A DNA stretch of 64,000 nt from Alphaproteobacteria bacterium. Its GTDB lineage: Bacteria; Pseudomonadota; Alphaproteobacteria; Rs-D84. A program made the position numbers and the translations under genes. Of the stretch, positions 6,968-15,202 are shown piece by piece. The stretch spans positions 62,001-126,000 of the forward strand of contig JAFWJF010000002.1 in NCBI GenBank assembly GCA_017511715.1, in the 5' to 3' direction. The notes beneath the pieces are model-generated. The model was not told where the DNA came from and made no database searches. It saw only the letters and a program-made list of their open reading frames with translations. Position 1 is the stretch's first letter. Every line of letters starts with the position of its first letter.

Positions 6968-8248
6968 ATGATGATGCAAGTGACGGCAATAAACAAAAAG
7001 GTAAATGTAGAATCTGTTATAAAGGCTTTTGCTGCCGAGATAGATTCTGCGGGATTTGCGACATGGATTGCACCTTTGCAAATAACCGTATGCGAAAATT
7101 GTCTGAACCTTGTTGCGCAAAATCAATTTACCGCCGACTATATCAAAAGAGAATATGGAAATGTTCTGAAGAATGTAGCGGCGGATTTTCTTTTAGACCT
7201 TAATATAACAGTGTGCGCAAAAAATGCATTTGTTAAATCTGCAAATGATAATGTTGTTTGTGAATTTAAGCCTGTGAAATCACCAGTTGTAAATAAAAAC
7301 AGTTTCGATTCGTTCATAGCCAGTGATGAAAATATGTTCGCGGTTGCAGCATGCAAGAAAATTGCTTTGACGGACGCTTCTTTTTCTCAGTTGTTTATTT
7401 ATGGTCCATCTGGTTCTGGCAAATCAATGTTGTTAGATTGTATTTGTGATACAACAGCAAAAAATGTTGTAAGGATGTCTGGTGGACAATTTGTTGCTGA
7501 TTTTGCACGTGCATTGCGCGATAAAACAATCTTTTCTTTCAAAGATTTTTGTCGCAACTGTGATATGTTTATTATGGACGATGTTTGTGCGTTAGCTGGG
7601 AAACATGCAACAAGTGAAGAATTTTTACAATTGATGATGGATTTGCATGCTGCGGGCAAAAGCATTGTTTTGACCGCTAATTGTGCACCAAGTGCATTAA
7701 ATGGTTTTGACAGACGTATTCAATCTTTGTTCGCATCAGGCTTGGTTGTGGATGTCGTTGCACCAAATGCGCATGTTCGTCGTTCGATGTTAATTCGCAA
7801 TGGTGTTGATACGGTTGTTGCTGACGAATTGTCCAAACAGATAAACGCTGATGGACATATGGTTAACGGTATTATTAATAAAATCAAAACTTATACTGAA
7901 TTGATGGGCGAATGTGTAAATATGGGTGTTGCATCTAAATTATTAGGCGATGTTTTGAATAAATCAAAAACACCTTTATCTATGGTCAAAGCAATGTGTG
8001 AAAAGATGGCGGTATCTTTTGATGAAATTTGTGGTAATTCGCGTGCACGTCGTCTGGTTCGTGCGCGTCAGGTGATGATGGCTGCATTGAAAAATGCAAC
8101 AAATTTATCTTTGTCAGAAATTGGAAATGTGTGTGGTGGGCGTGATCATGCAACAGTTGTTTATGCGCTGTCTCAAATTGAAAAACAAAAAAACACAGAT
8201 TTGATATTAAATGCAGAAATAGAAGACATGATAAAATTGTGCAAATAA
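6968..8248 (+). CDS. dnaA: Chromosomal replication initiator DnaA, divergent ATPase core
   Basis: 426 residues. Start at the first of two ATGs, after AAGGAAGGG and AAAAAGGG. Domain I (~10-85) includes FATWIAPLQ and FTADYIKREY; the linker is short; AAA+ domain ~105-315; domain IV (~340-426) ends with the DNA-binding signature GGRDHATVVYAL at 400-411. The ATPase core is odd. Walker A is GPSGSGKS (146-153), closer to Hda proteins than to the usual GLGKT; Walker B is FIMDD (211-215). Aligned by eye to E. coli DnaA, sensor 1 D269 is N248, the arginine finger R285 is L264 (R281 is kept as R260), and sensor 2 R334 is H307. It probably is the only initiator here, but ATP sensing may differ. It is not adjacent to dnaN. 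Confidence 0.88.
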   Translation: MMMQVTAINKKVNVESVIKAFAAEIDSAGFATWIAPLQITVCENCLNLVAQNQFTADYIKREYGNVLKNVAADFLLDLNITVCAKNAFVKSANDNVVCEFKPVKSPVVNKNSFDSFIASDENMFAVAACKKIALTDASFSQLFIYGPSGSGKSMLLDCICDTTAKNVVRMSGGQFVADFARALRDKTIFSFKDFCRNCDMFIMDDVCALAGKHATSEEFLQLMMDLHAAGKSIVLTANCAPSALNGFDRRIQSLFASGLVVDVVAPNAHVRRSMLIRNGVDTVVADELSKQINADGHMVNGIINKIKTYTELMGECVNMGVASKLLGDVLNKSKTPLSMVKAMCEKMAVSFDEICGNSRARRLVRARQVMMAALKNATNLSLSEIGNVCGGRDHATVVYALSQIEKQKNTDLILNAEIEDMIKLCK

Positions 8249-8284
8249 AAGTTTTGTTCCGTTGAACAAAAGAAGGGAGAGAAA

Positions 8285-8310
8285 CACCGCCCAAAACGGG
8301 CGGTGTTTTT
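8285..8310. terminator. Intrinsic terminator between convergent dnaA and dnaJ
   Basis: CACCGCCC (8285-8292), a short A-rich loop, GGGCGGTG (8298-8305), then TTTTT. It is a variant of the ACCGCCC/GGGCGGT terminators elsewhere in the window and sits where dnaA and dnaJ converge. Confidence 0.9.
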
Positions 8311-9428
8311 TAGAACCAGCCTTTCTTTTCGTTTTTGATTCCGGCGAATTCTGAAAGTGCCTTTTTTTGTTTTTCATTTAATTTTTTTGGAATTGTAATT
8401 CCAATTTCAACGTATAAATCACCAAAGCCACTGCGTCCGTTTGGCATACCGTGTCCGCGAATACGCAATTTTTCGCCAACCTGGGTTCCGCTTGGTATTT
8501 TTATGGACAGTTTTTTATCGTCTATTGTTTCTATTTCTATTTCGCCACCCATTGCCAGCGTTACGAAATCTAAATCTTGGTGCATTAACAAATCGTTGCC
8601 GATTCGTTCAAATGTTTTGTTGGGGCGAATATGAATATCTAGATAGAAATCGCCGCTTTCGCCACCGTTTGGGGCGGCTTCGCCCATGCCTGCCATACGA
8701 AGGCGCGCGCCATCCATGATTCCTGCCGGAATTTTCACATCCAGTGTGCGTTGTTTGTTTACTGTGCCGGTGCCATCACATGCGCTGCATTTTTTATCAA
8801 TCTTTTTGCCAAGTCCTTGACAATCAGGGCAGGGCGTTTCAACAGCAAAAAAGCCCTGACGGGTATGGACATAGCCGCTGCCACCACATGTTGGACACGG
8901 TTTTGCGGGTTTGCCATCTGATGTTCCGTTTCCGTCACATTTTTCACATTTTACATTGCTGGAAAATTTAACGGTGTGGGTTGTGCCGAAATAGGCATCT
9001 TTAAGGTCTATGATAACTTCATCCAGTAAATCGCGGCCGCGTTGTGGTCGTTGTGCGCCACCAAAACCACCGCTAAAACCAAAACCACGCATGGCTTCGC
9101 GTAAGATGTCTTCCATGCCACCCATGTCGCCACCGTTGAAATGGAATGACCCGTTCCCAAATGGATTGCCGTTAAAGCCTGCACCTGCGCTGGCCCCGTT
9201 TCCGCCGGCAAAAGCAGCATCGCCAAATCTGTCGTATGCGGCGCGTTTTTGTGGGTCTTTTAGGATGTCAAAGGCGTTATTGACTTCCTTGAATTTTTCT
9301 TCGGCTGATTTATCGCCCGGATTTTTATCTGGGTGGTATTTCATAACTAATTTATGATAGGCCTTTTTTATGTCGGCATCGCTGGCATCGCGTGCGACAC
9401 CCAAAACTTCATAAGGATTTTTGTTCAT
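8310..9428 (-). CDS. dnaJ: Chaperone DnaJ (Hsp40)
   Basis: 372 residues, normal length. Co-chaperone that delivers substrates to DnaK and stimulates its ATPase. J domain at 1-70 with the HPD motif in [11 protein letters not shown]; Gly/Phe-rich linker (~75-125); zinc-binding region with four CxxCxGxG repeats ([32 protein letters not shown]); C-terminal beta domains. dnaK is not next to it in this window. It is divergent from parE. Confidence 0.98.
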   Translation of the reverse strand: MNKNPYEVLGVARDASDADIKKAYHKLVMKYHPDKNPGDKSAEEKFKEVNNAFDILKDPQKRAAYDRFGDAAFAGGNGASAGAGFNGNPFGNGSFHFNGGDMGGMEDILREAMRGFGFSGGFGGAQRPQRGRDLLDEVIIDLKDAYFGTTHTVKFSSNVKCEKCDGNGTSDGKPAKPCPTCGGSGYVHTRQGFFAVETPCPDCQGLGKKIDKKCSACDGTGTVNKQRTLDVKIPAGIMDGARLRMAGMGEAAPNGGESGDFYLDIHIRPNKTFERIGNDLLMHQDLDFVTLAMGGEIEIETIDDKKLSIKIPSGTQVGEKLRIRGHGMPNGRSGFGDLYVEIGITIPKKLNEKQKKALSEFAGIKNEKKGWF

Positions 9429-9541
9429 ATTTTTTACCTGTTAATTAACTTTGTATGAAATATATAGGGATATTATGTCGAAAATCAAGGGCTAATCGTG
9501 AGTATTTTTTGCCGTATTTTAGGCTAATTATCGGTTTTGGC

Positions 9542-9568
9542 TTGATAAAAATGCAAAAATGTTATAAT
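9542..9568 (+). promoter_or_regulatory. Possible promoter of parE
   Basis: TTGATA (9542-9547) and a perfect TATAAT (9563-9568), with a short 15-nt spacer. It lies 27 nt upstream of the parE ATG in the dnaJ-parE divergent gap (9429-9595), which contains nothing else I can name. Confidence 0.45.
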
Positions 9569-9595
9569 AATGTCCTGATAAATATAGGAAAAGTT

Positions 9596-11560
9596 ATGAA
9601 TAAATACGATGCATCAGATATCGAAGTTTTGGAGGGTTTAGAACCCGTTCGTTTGCGTCCGGGTATGTATATCGGCGGAACAGATGAAAAAGCATGGCAC
9701 CATTTGCCGGTTGAAATTATGGATAATTCTATTGATGAAGCGGTGGCGGGGTTTGCTAAAAAAATCGTTGTTAATTTGATTGATTCTAAAACCATAGAAA
9801 TAACCGATGATGGGCGCGGCATCCCTGTTGATGAGCATCCAAAGTACCCGGGAAAATCTGCGTTGGAAGTGATTTTGACAACGCTTCATTCTGGGGGGAA
9901 ATTTAATAATAATGTTTATAAAACCAGTGGTGGTTTGCATGGCGTGGGCAGTGCTGTTGTAAATGCGCTTTCTTCAAATATGGATGTCACAATTTCCAGG
10001 GATGGATACGAATGGAATCAGACTTTTTCGCGCGGAAAAGTGACAAGCCCGATTACAAAAGGAAGCGCAACCAAAGCACATGGAACAAAAATCAAATTTA
10101 CACTGGATGATCAAATTTTTGGTGAAAACGCAGTGTTTAAGCCTGTAAAAATTTATCGGATGGCACGTGCAAAGTCTTTCTTGTCGCGCGGGGTAAAGAT
10201 AGAATGGCATTGTAATCCGGCCTTGATTACCGAAGATATGAATATCCCGGCGGAAAAAGTTTTCTTTTATCCAAACGGTGTAGCAGATTTTGTTGCCGAA
10301 AAGACGGATTCTAAACCGCGTATTTTGCCAAAAATATTCAGTGGCAGTGTTGATTTTCCAGATGATACTGGTCGTGTTGAATGGGCGTTAACGGTATTAA
10401 CTGATGAAAATGGCGCGGCATCGGACGATGGGTTCTTTGCTTCTTATTGTAATACTATTGCGACAATTGATGGCGGAACACATGAAAACGGGTTCAAGGC
10501 GGCTATAACCAAGGGACTGAAAGCATACGGTGAAAAAATAAATAATAAAGCCGCGGCATCTATTATCAGTGAAGATGTTTTTGATTCTGTTGCGGCAATA
10601 GTATCTGTATTTTACAAGACGCCACAATTCTTAGGTCAGACCAAGGAAAAATTGTCTAATCCTGAAATTGCAAGATACACAGAAAATGCACTGCGGGATC
10701 CATGGGAAATGTTTTTAGCATCAGACCCAAAGACCGCTAATGCGCTGCTTGATTTTGTGGTGAATTTAGCAAACGCACGTATCAAGACTAAACAGGTTAA
10801 AGATGTTGCCCGTAAAACACCAACAAAAAGAATTCGTATGCCTGCTAAATTAGCAGATTGTTCTAAACATGGTGTGGAAGGGACTGAATTGTTTATTGTA
10901 GAGGGCGAATCTGCTGGTGGAACAGCCAAACAAGCACGAGATAGATCCACCCAGGCCATCATGCCTTTGCGTGGCAAGGTTCTTAACGTTTTGTCTAATT
11001 CAGATGAACGTTTCAGTGCGAATCGTGAATTAAATGATTTAATTGATATTATAGGCGCAGGAACAGCAAAAGATTGGGATGATAGTAAACTGCGCTATGA
11101 AAAGATTATCGTTATGACGGATGCTGATGTCGATGGCAGTCATATTGCGTCACTGCTTATGGCGTTCTTTTATCAGTATATGCCACAACTTATTTATGGG
11201 GGGCATTTATATTTATCTTGTCCGCCACTTTATAAATTAACATGTGGTACCGAATCGATTTATGTTGATACTGATGAAGAATTAGAAGAATTGAAAAATA
11301 CGAAATATAAAAATAAAAAGGTTGAAATATCTCGATTCAAGGGACTTGGTGAAATGATGCCGAATCAATTAAAAGAAACTACAATGTCCCCAAAAACAAG
11401 ACGTTTGATTCGTGTTGATTTGCCACCAAAAACAGAAGAGGGGCAAGAAGACACAGAAAAAACAAAAACTTTGGTGTATGATTTGATGGGTAAAAAGCCT
11501 GAATTTAGGTTCAAGTTTATTACAGAACATGCACAATTTGTAAAAGATTTGTTTGTGTAA
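9596..11560 (+). CDS. parE: DNA topoisomerase IV subunit B
   Basis: 654 residues from the ATG at 9596, after ATAGGAAAAG; an upstream in-frame extension of 47 codons is not supported. GHKL ATPase with DNSIDEAVAGFA, DDGRGIPVDEH and GGLHGVGSAVVNALS; transducer; TOPRIM with EGESAGG and DADVDGSH. It is called ParE rather than GyrB because of the length (GyrB is usually ~800) and the RPGMYIGGTDEKAWHHL and RDRSTQAIMPLRGKVLNV segments typical of alphaproteobacterial ParE. With ParC it decatenates daughter chromosomes. An intrinsic terminator follows at 11581. Confidence 0.9.
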   Translation: MNKYDASDIEVLEGLEPVRLRPGMYIGGTDEKAWHHLPVEIMDNSIDEAVAGFAKKIVVNLIDSKTIEITDDGRGIPVDEHPKYPGKSALEVILTTLHSGGKFNNNVYKTSGGLHGVGSAVVNALSSNMDVTISRDGYEWNQTFSRGKVTSPITKGSATKAHGTKIKFTLDDQIFGENAVFKPVKIYRMARAKSFLSRGVKIEWHCNPALITEDMNIPAEKVFFYPNGVADFVAEKTDSKPRILPKIFSGSVDFPDDTGRVEWALTVLTDENGAASDDGFFASYCNTIATIDGGTHENGFKAAITKGLKAYGEKINNKAAASIISEDVFDSVAAIVSVFYKTPQFLGQTKEKLSNPEIARYTENALRDPWEMFLASDPKTANALLDFVVNLANARIKTKQVKDVARKTPTKRIRMPAKLADCSKHGVEGTELFIVEGESAGGTAKQARDRSTQAIMPLRGKVLNVLSNSDERFSANRELNDLIDIIGAGTAKDWDDSKLRYEKIIVMTDADVDGSHIASLLMAFFYQYMPQLIYGGHLYLSCPPLYKLTCGTESIYVDTDEELEELKNTKYKNKKVEISRFKGLGEMMPNQLKETTMSPKTRRLIRVDLPPKTEEGQEDTEKTKTLVYDLMGKKPEFRFKFITEHAQFVKDLFV

Positions 11561-11580
11561 TTAAAATCTTTATATATTAA

Positions 11581-11610
11581 GAAATCTGCCGTATAGGCAG
11601 ATTTCTTTTT
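11581..11610. terminator. Intrinsic terminator between parE and pgsA
   Basis: GAAATCTGCC (11581-11590), loop GTATA, GGCAGATTTC (11596-11605), then TTTTT. Ten perfect base pairs between convergent genes. The loop and closing bases (GCC-GTATA-GGC) are shared with the efp terminator. Confidence 0.93.
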
Positions 11611-11622
11611 GATAAATTTTTC

Positions 11623-12255
11623 TTATTTTATTTTCTTTAATTTTTCAGAAAATGTTTTGGTATATTGCACAGCCGACCAAATAGATATAACCAATGCAGC
11701 CCATAAAATTGCAATACCAATTTCAGGCAACTTTGACACTATATACACCAATACTTTATTGCTAGGAATCTTGAAGATAGATACCGCCAATAATATAACT
11801 GTGATTGCAACCATTTGAAGTGTTGTCTTTATTTTTCCCATTGAAAAGCGAGCCTTTGGTACAGGCATTTCTATTTTTTGTGTCCCCAAGAATTCGCGCA
11901 GACCACTTATATATAATTCGCGGTCTATCATCAAAATAATAGGAACAATAATAAACCATAATTTACCAGAAATTGTGGCATAAAATGTTGAAATAAATGT
12001 TATATCAATTGGAATAAAAGGTAACAATATCAATGTATTGCATACTAATAATTTGTCGCCAATGTGATCCAATACACCGCCAATTTTAGAACAACAGTCA
12101 TATTTGCGGGCTAAATAGCCATCAAACCAGTCTGAAATTGCGCCAAGTAAAAACAGAATAAAAGAAACCAGATACCAATTCAATAACATTGTCGGTATCA
12201 GTGCGAATGCGGTTGCTATTCTGAATATTGATAAAAAATTAACAAAAGTTTTCAT
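11623..12255 (-). CDS. pgsA: CDP-diacylglycerol--glycerol-3-phosphate 3-phosphatidyltransferase
   Basis: 210 residues, membrane protein. Makes phosphatidylglycerophosphate, the committed step to phosphatidylglycerol and cardiolipin. The CDP-alcohol phosphatidyltransferase motif is complete: DG-YL-AR, eight residues, G, three, D, three, D (DGYLARKYDCC...GGVLDHIGDK, ~44-67). Several hydrophobic helices follow. It has an AAAAGGAG ribosome-binding site and lies 28 nt after uvrC, so the two are probably cotranscribed; uvrC-pgsA pairing is common in proteobacteria. Confidence 0.92.
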   Translation of the reverse strand: MKTFVNFLSIFRIATAFALIPTMLLNWYLVSFILFLLGAISDWFDGYLARKYDCCSKIGGVLDHIGDKLLVCNTLILLPFIPIDITFISTFYATISGKLWFIIVPIILMIDRELYISGLREFLGTQKIEMPVPKARFSMGKIKTTLQMVAITVILLAVSIFKIPSNKVLVYIVSKLPEIGIAILWAALVISIWSAVQYTKTFSEKLKKIK

Positions 12256-12283
12256 GTTTTCTCCTTTTTATATTACGTTATTG

Positions 12284-13711
12284 TTATAGCACGTCAGAAT
12301 GGAAATGTATATAAATTTTTTCTGCGGCTTTTTTTCCAAGGTCCGGGACCCGCATAAGTGCTTTCAAATCTGCATCCATAATTGCACGCACAGAACCAAA
12401 ATGTTGCAAAAGTTGCTTTTTGCGTTTTGGGCCAATGCCTTCAATAGAGTCAAGAACGGATGCAGTTAATTGCTTTGCGCGAATCGTTCGGTGATACGTT
12501 ATAACAAAACGGTGCGCTTCATCGCGAACTGCCCGTAACATTAAAAATAATGGTGAATCTTTTGGTAAATCTCTTTTTTCAGAACCGTCTGGCATGATAA
12601 AGTGTTCGTCTCCATTGCGAACCTCGCCTTTGGCAATTCCAAAAACAGGAACACGTTCTTGTGAAACGTGGTGCGCGATATTCCATTGTGCGATTCCCCC
12701 GTCAACAATTATTAAATCAAGATTCGGCATGTCTTTGATTGCGCGTGTGACAAATTCTTCCATCATCGCAATATCGTTTCCTGCGCGTTGCATATCGTGT
12801 AATTTGAAGTGACGATATGATGATTTTATAAAGCCGTTATGACCGAATGCTATCATTGCGCCAACGGGATGTTTGCCAAACAGGTGTGAATTATCAAAAA
12901 CACCAACTGTATTCAATTTTAGTCCTAGTAAATTTTCCAAATCAGTGACATTTTTATCCCATTGTAAATTTGGTGTATACGGTTGATTCTGTCGTATACC
13001 GCGATTTGTTGTTGTTGTTAATGCGGTTATTTTATCGCGTATTATTGCGGCATTTTCGTAATCTGTTTTATCGGAATATTCCTTCATTATTTTGGTTAGG
13101 TCGGCAATGATAGGTTCGCTGTCCCCGGTTAAAATTCTGCGTGCCAATTGAACATTTTTATCATAATCTTTTTGTGGTAAACAACAAGGCGCACTGCAAC
13201 GACCAATTTGGTAAAGCAGACAAGGCCGTGAACGATTTTTCATAAAAGTATCATTACAGGTTCTTAATTTGCAAACCCGTTGAATCGTCTTTATTGTGTC
13301 GTTCAGTGCGTAAACAGATGGATAGGGCCCAAAAACATCTTTGCGTTGTGATATTTTGCCACGAAATTTTAGCAGGCGTGGGAATTCATGTTTCGTCAAC
13401 GCTAACATAGGGTACATTTTCCCATCTGTTAACATGATGTTGTATTTTGGTTTCAGGGTTTTTATAAGATTCTGTTCCAATATTAACGCGTCTTGTTCAG
13501 TCTTTGTTGTTTCCCATTCCAAGCGTTTAACCAAGGAACGCATGACTTGTTTATGGTTTTCAAGTTTGGAAATATCAATATACTGACGCAGTCGGTTTAA
13601 CAGGTTTTTTGCTTTGCCGACATACAAAAGGTTCCCTTGGTCGTCATACATTTTGTATATTCCAGGGGACATGGGTGCGTTTTTAATTAAATCTCTAAAT
13701 TGAATATTCAT
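12284..13711 (-). CDS. uvrC: Excinuclease ABC subunit C, compact form
   Basis: 475 residues, clearly shorter than the usual ~600. All domains are nevertheless visible: GIY-YIG nuclease at the N-terminus (PGIYKMYDDQGNLLYVGKAK), a cysteine cluster (CKLRTCNDTF..RPCLLYQIGRCSAPC), UVR motif near 200-235 (YENAAIIRDKITAL), RNase H-like 3'-cut domain (GVFDNSHLFGK, IIVDGG, VRDEAHRF) and C-terminal helix-hairpin-helices (SIEGIGPKRKKQLLQHFG). The shortening falls mostly between the UVR motif and the nuclease. With UvrAB it incises on both sides of bulky lesions. TATAAT on the minus strand lies 12 nt from the ATG and no Shine-Dalgarno is seen, so it may be nearly leaderless. Confidence 0.93.
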   Translation of the reverse strand: MNIQFRDLIKNAPMSPGIYKMYDDQGNLLYVGKAKNLLNRLRQYIDISKLENHKQVMRSLVKRLEWETTKTEQDALILEQNLIKTLKPKYNIMLTDGKMYPMLALTKHEFPRLLKFRGKISQRKDVFGPYPSVYALNDTIKTIQRVCKLRTCNDTFMKNRSRPCLLYQIGRCSAPCCLPQKDYDKNVQLARRILTGDSEPIIADLTKIMKEYSDKTDYENAAIIRDKITALTTTTNRGIRQNQPYTPNLQWDKNVTDLENLLGLKLNTVGVFDNSHLFGKHPVGAMIAFGHNGFIKSSYRHFKLHDMQRAGNDIAMMEEFVTRAIKDMPNLDLIIVDGGIAQWNIAHHVSQERVPVFGIAKGEVRNGDEHFIMPDGSEKRDLPKDSPLFLMLRAVRDEAHRFVITYHRTIRAKQLTASVLDSIEGIGPKRKKQLLQHFGSVRAIMDADLKALMRVPDLGKKAAEKIYIHFHSDVL

Positions 13712-13760
13712 AATAAATATGATATTATATAAATTATAAAAATCAAATAGAGGTGATAAT

Positions 13761-14222
13761 ATGAGACAAGAATCTGGTCGATCGATGATAGAAATGGTCG
13801 GTGTGTTGGCTATTATGGGGATGTTAACGGCAACTGCATTTGCGCTTATATCCTTGGGAATTAATCGTCAGAAACAGGCTCGTGTGATGGACGATGTAGT
13901 GACAATGGTCTCTGGTGTTCGGGGACTTTTGGGTGATTATGATGATTTTTCTAATATAGATAATTCAACAATTTTTGCTGCGATTTCTGTAAGCAATAAA
14001 AATCCGTACGGTGGGACTTATGAATTGTCAGTAGATCCGGTTAATTCACGCCAATTTATTGTCAAGATTAACGGTCTGAACAAATCTGATTGCGAAGCGT
14101 TGGTGATGAAGGCGTGGGCAGATTCTGTCGGATATGTTTCTTCGGGACACAAAGAAAGTGGTGCAACGGGGACTTGCGTGGACAGCGGTAACAATGTTAT
14201 ATCTATTACATACGGCGAATAG
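13761..14222 (+). CDS. Type IV pilin-like protein
   Basis: 153 residues. The N-terminus has a short basic leader ending in G, then RSMIEMVGVLAIMGMLTATA, the hydrophobic helix of prepilins; cutting after the G puts Glu at +5, the conserved pilin position. The mature globular part has two cysteines (in SDCEALV and TGTCVDSG) that may form the C-terminal disulfide loop. Good ribosome-binding site (GAGGTGATAAT). It is divergent from uvrC and followed 6 nt later by an rluC/rluD-type gene. Major or minor pilin status cannot be told; the secretin at the left edge is a candidate partner. Confidence 0.8.
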   Translation: MRQESGRSMIEMVGVLAIMGMLTATAFALISLGINRQKQARVMDDVVTMVSGVRGLLGDYDDFSNIDNSTIFAAISVSNKNPYGGTYELSVDPVNSRQFIVKINGLNKSDCEALVMKAWADSVGYVSSGHKESGATGTCVDSGNNVISITYGE

Positions 14223-14228
14223 AAATAT

Positions 14229-15191
14229 ATGACGGAATTTTTGACTATTTCTGATGCAGAATCTGGTACACGTTTGTTGCGCTGGTTTTTACGTCATTAT
14301 CCAGGTATGTTGCAACGTGATTTTTATAAACTCTGTCGTGGGGGGCAGATAAGAATCAATTCTTCGCGATGCAAGGGGATGGAAGTGTTAAATGCAGGCG
14401 ATGTTATTCGTGTGCCGCCTACGTTGAATTCGTACAAGATTGTGAAAAAGACAGAAAACGGTGAAAATTTTTCTTTATCTGATTTAGAAAAATTAAGAAA
14501 TTGCATAATTCATGATGATGCAGATATTGTCGTTTTTAATAAACCTGCGGGGCTGGCGGTGCAGGGCGGAACAGGTATAAAAAAATCAATAGATAAAATG
14601 GCTGCGGCTCTTTTCCCGTATGATAAAATATCTTTGGTTCATAGAATAGACCGGGAAACAAGTGGTTTATTGGTGGTTGCTAAAAATCAAAAGGCTGCGC
14701 AAAATTTGGCCGCGCAGTTTCAGAACAAGGTGGCGCATAAAGAATATTTGGCGTTGTTACAGGGAAATGTTTCCAAAAAATCCGGTGTGATTGATAATTA
14801 TGTTGCCAAAGGGCAGGTGTTCAGAGATGAAAAGTCCGTGCCTGAAAATGTTTCTGTTCAACGTGCGGTTACAGAATATAAAGTGCTTGGTGAAACTGCC
14901 GGGGTTGTGACGTGGGTTCTGTTTTCGCCTAAAACCGGCAGAACACATCAATTAAGATTACACAGTGCTTTTTCTTTGGGGGCACCCATTGTCGGGGATG
15001 ATTTGTATGGGGAAAGGTCTGATAAGTTAGATAGCGTTTTAGGTTCTTTCCTTGCCACACAAAAATTATTTTTATTTGCGTATCGTATTACTTTTAGGCA
15101 TCCTAGCACTGGGAAAGAGATGACTTTGTGTGCAGATGTTCCAGATTTTATGCAATCAGTTATAAAATTTTTGGAATTTAAGTTACCATAA
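14229..15191 (+). CDS. 23S rRNA pseudouridine synthase, RluA family (RluC/RluD type)
   Basis: 320 residues. N-terminal S4 RNA-binding domain (~13-62) followed by the RluA catalytic domain: the ADIVVFNKPAGLAVQGG segment near 98-114 and HRIDRETSG near 138-146, with D141 as catalytic aspartate. The late RTHQLRLH segment is also conserved. RluC modifies 23S rRNA 955/2504/2580 and RluD 1911/1915/1917; I cannot separate them by eye. Its start lies 6 nt after the pilin-like gene and the next gene follows 11 nt later, so these genes likely share a transcript. Confidence 0.9.
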   Translation: MTEFLTISDAESGTRLLRWFLRHYPGMLQRDFYKLCRGGQIRINSSRCKGMEVLNAGDVIRVPPTLNSYKIVKKTENGENFSLSDLEKLRNCIIHDDADIVVFNKPAGLAVQGGTGIKKSIDKMAAALFPYDKISLVHRIDRETSGLLVVAKNQKAAQNLAAQFQNKVAHKEYLALLQGNVSKKSGVIDNYVAKGQVFRDEKSVPENVSVQRAVTEYKVLGETAGVVTWVLFSPKTGRTHQLRLHSAFSLGAPIVGDDLYGERSDKLDSVLGSFLATQKLFLFAYRITFRHPSTGKEMTLCADVPDFMQSVIKFLEFKLP

Positions 15192-15202
15192 GGAAAATAT
15201 TC

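Noticed and set aside
9596-11560. GyrB instead of ParE
   Set aside because: Length of 654 and the GGTDEKAWHHL and RDRSTQAIMPLRGK segments fit ParE better; not fully excluded without a tree.
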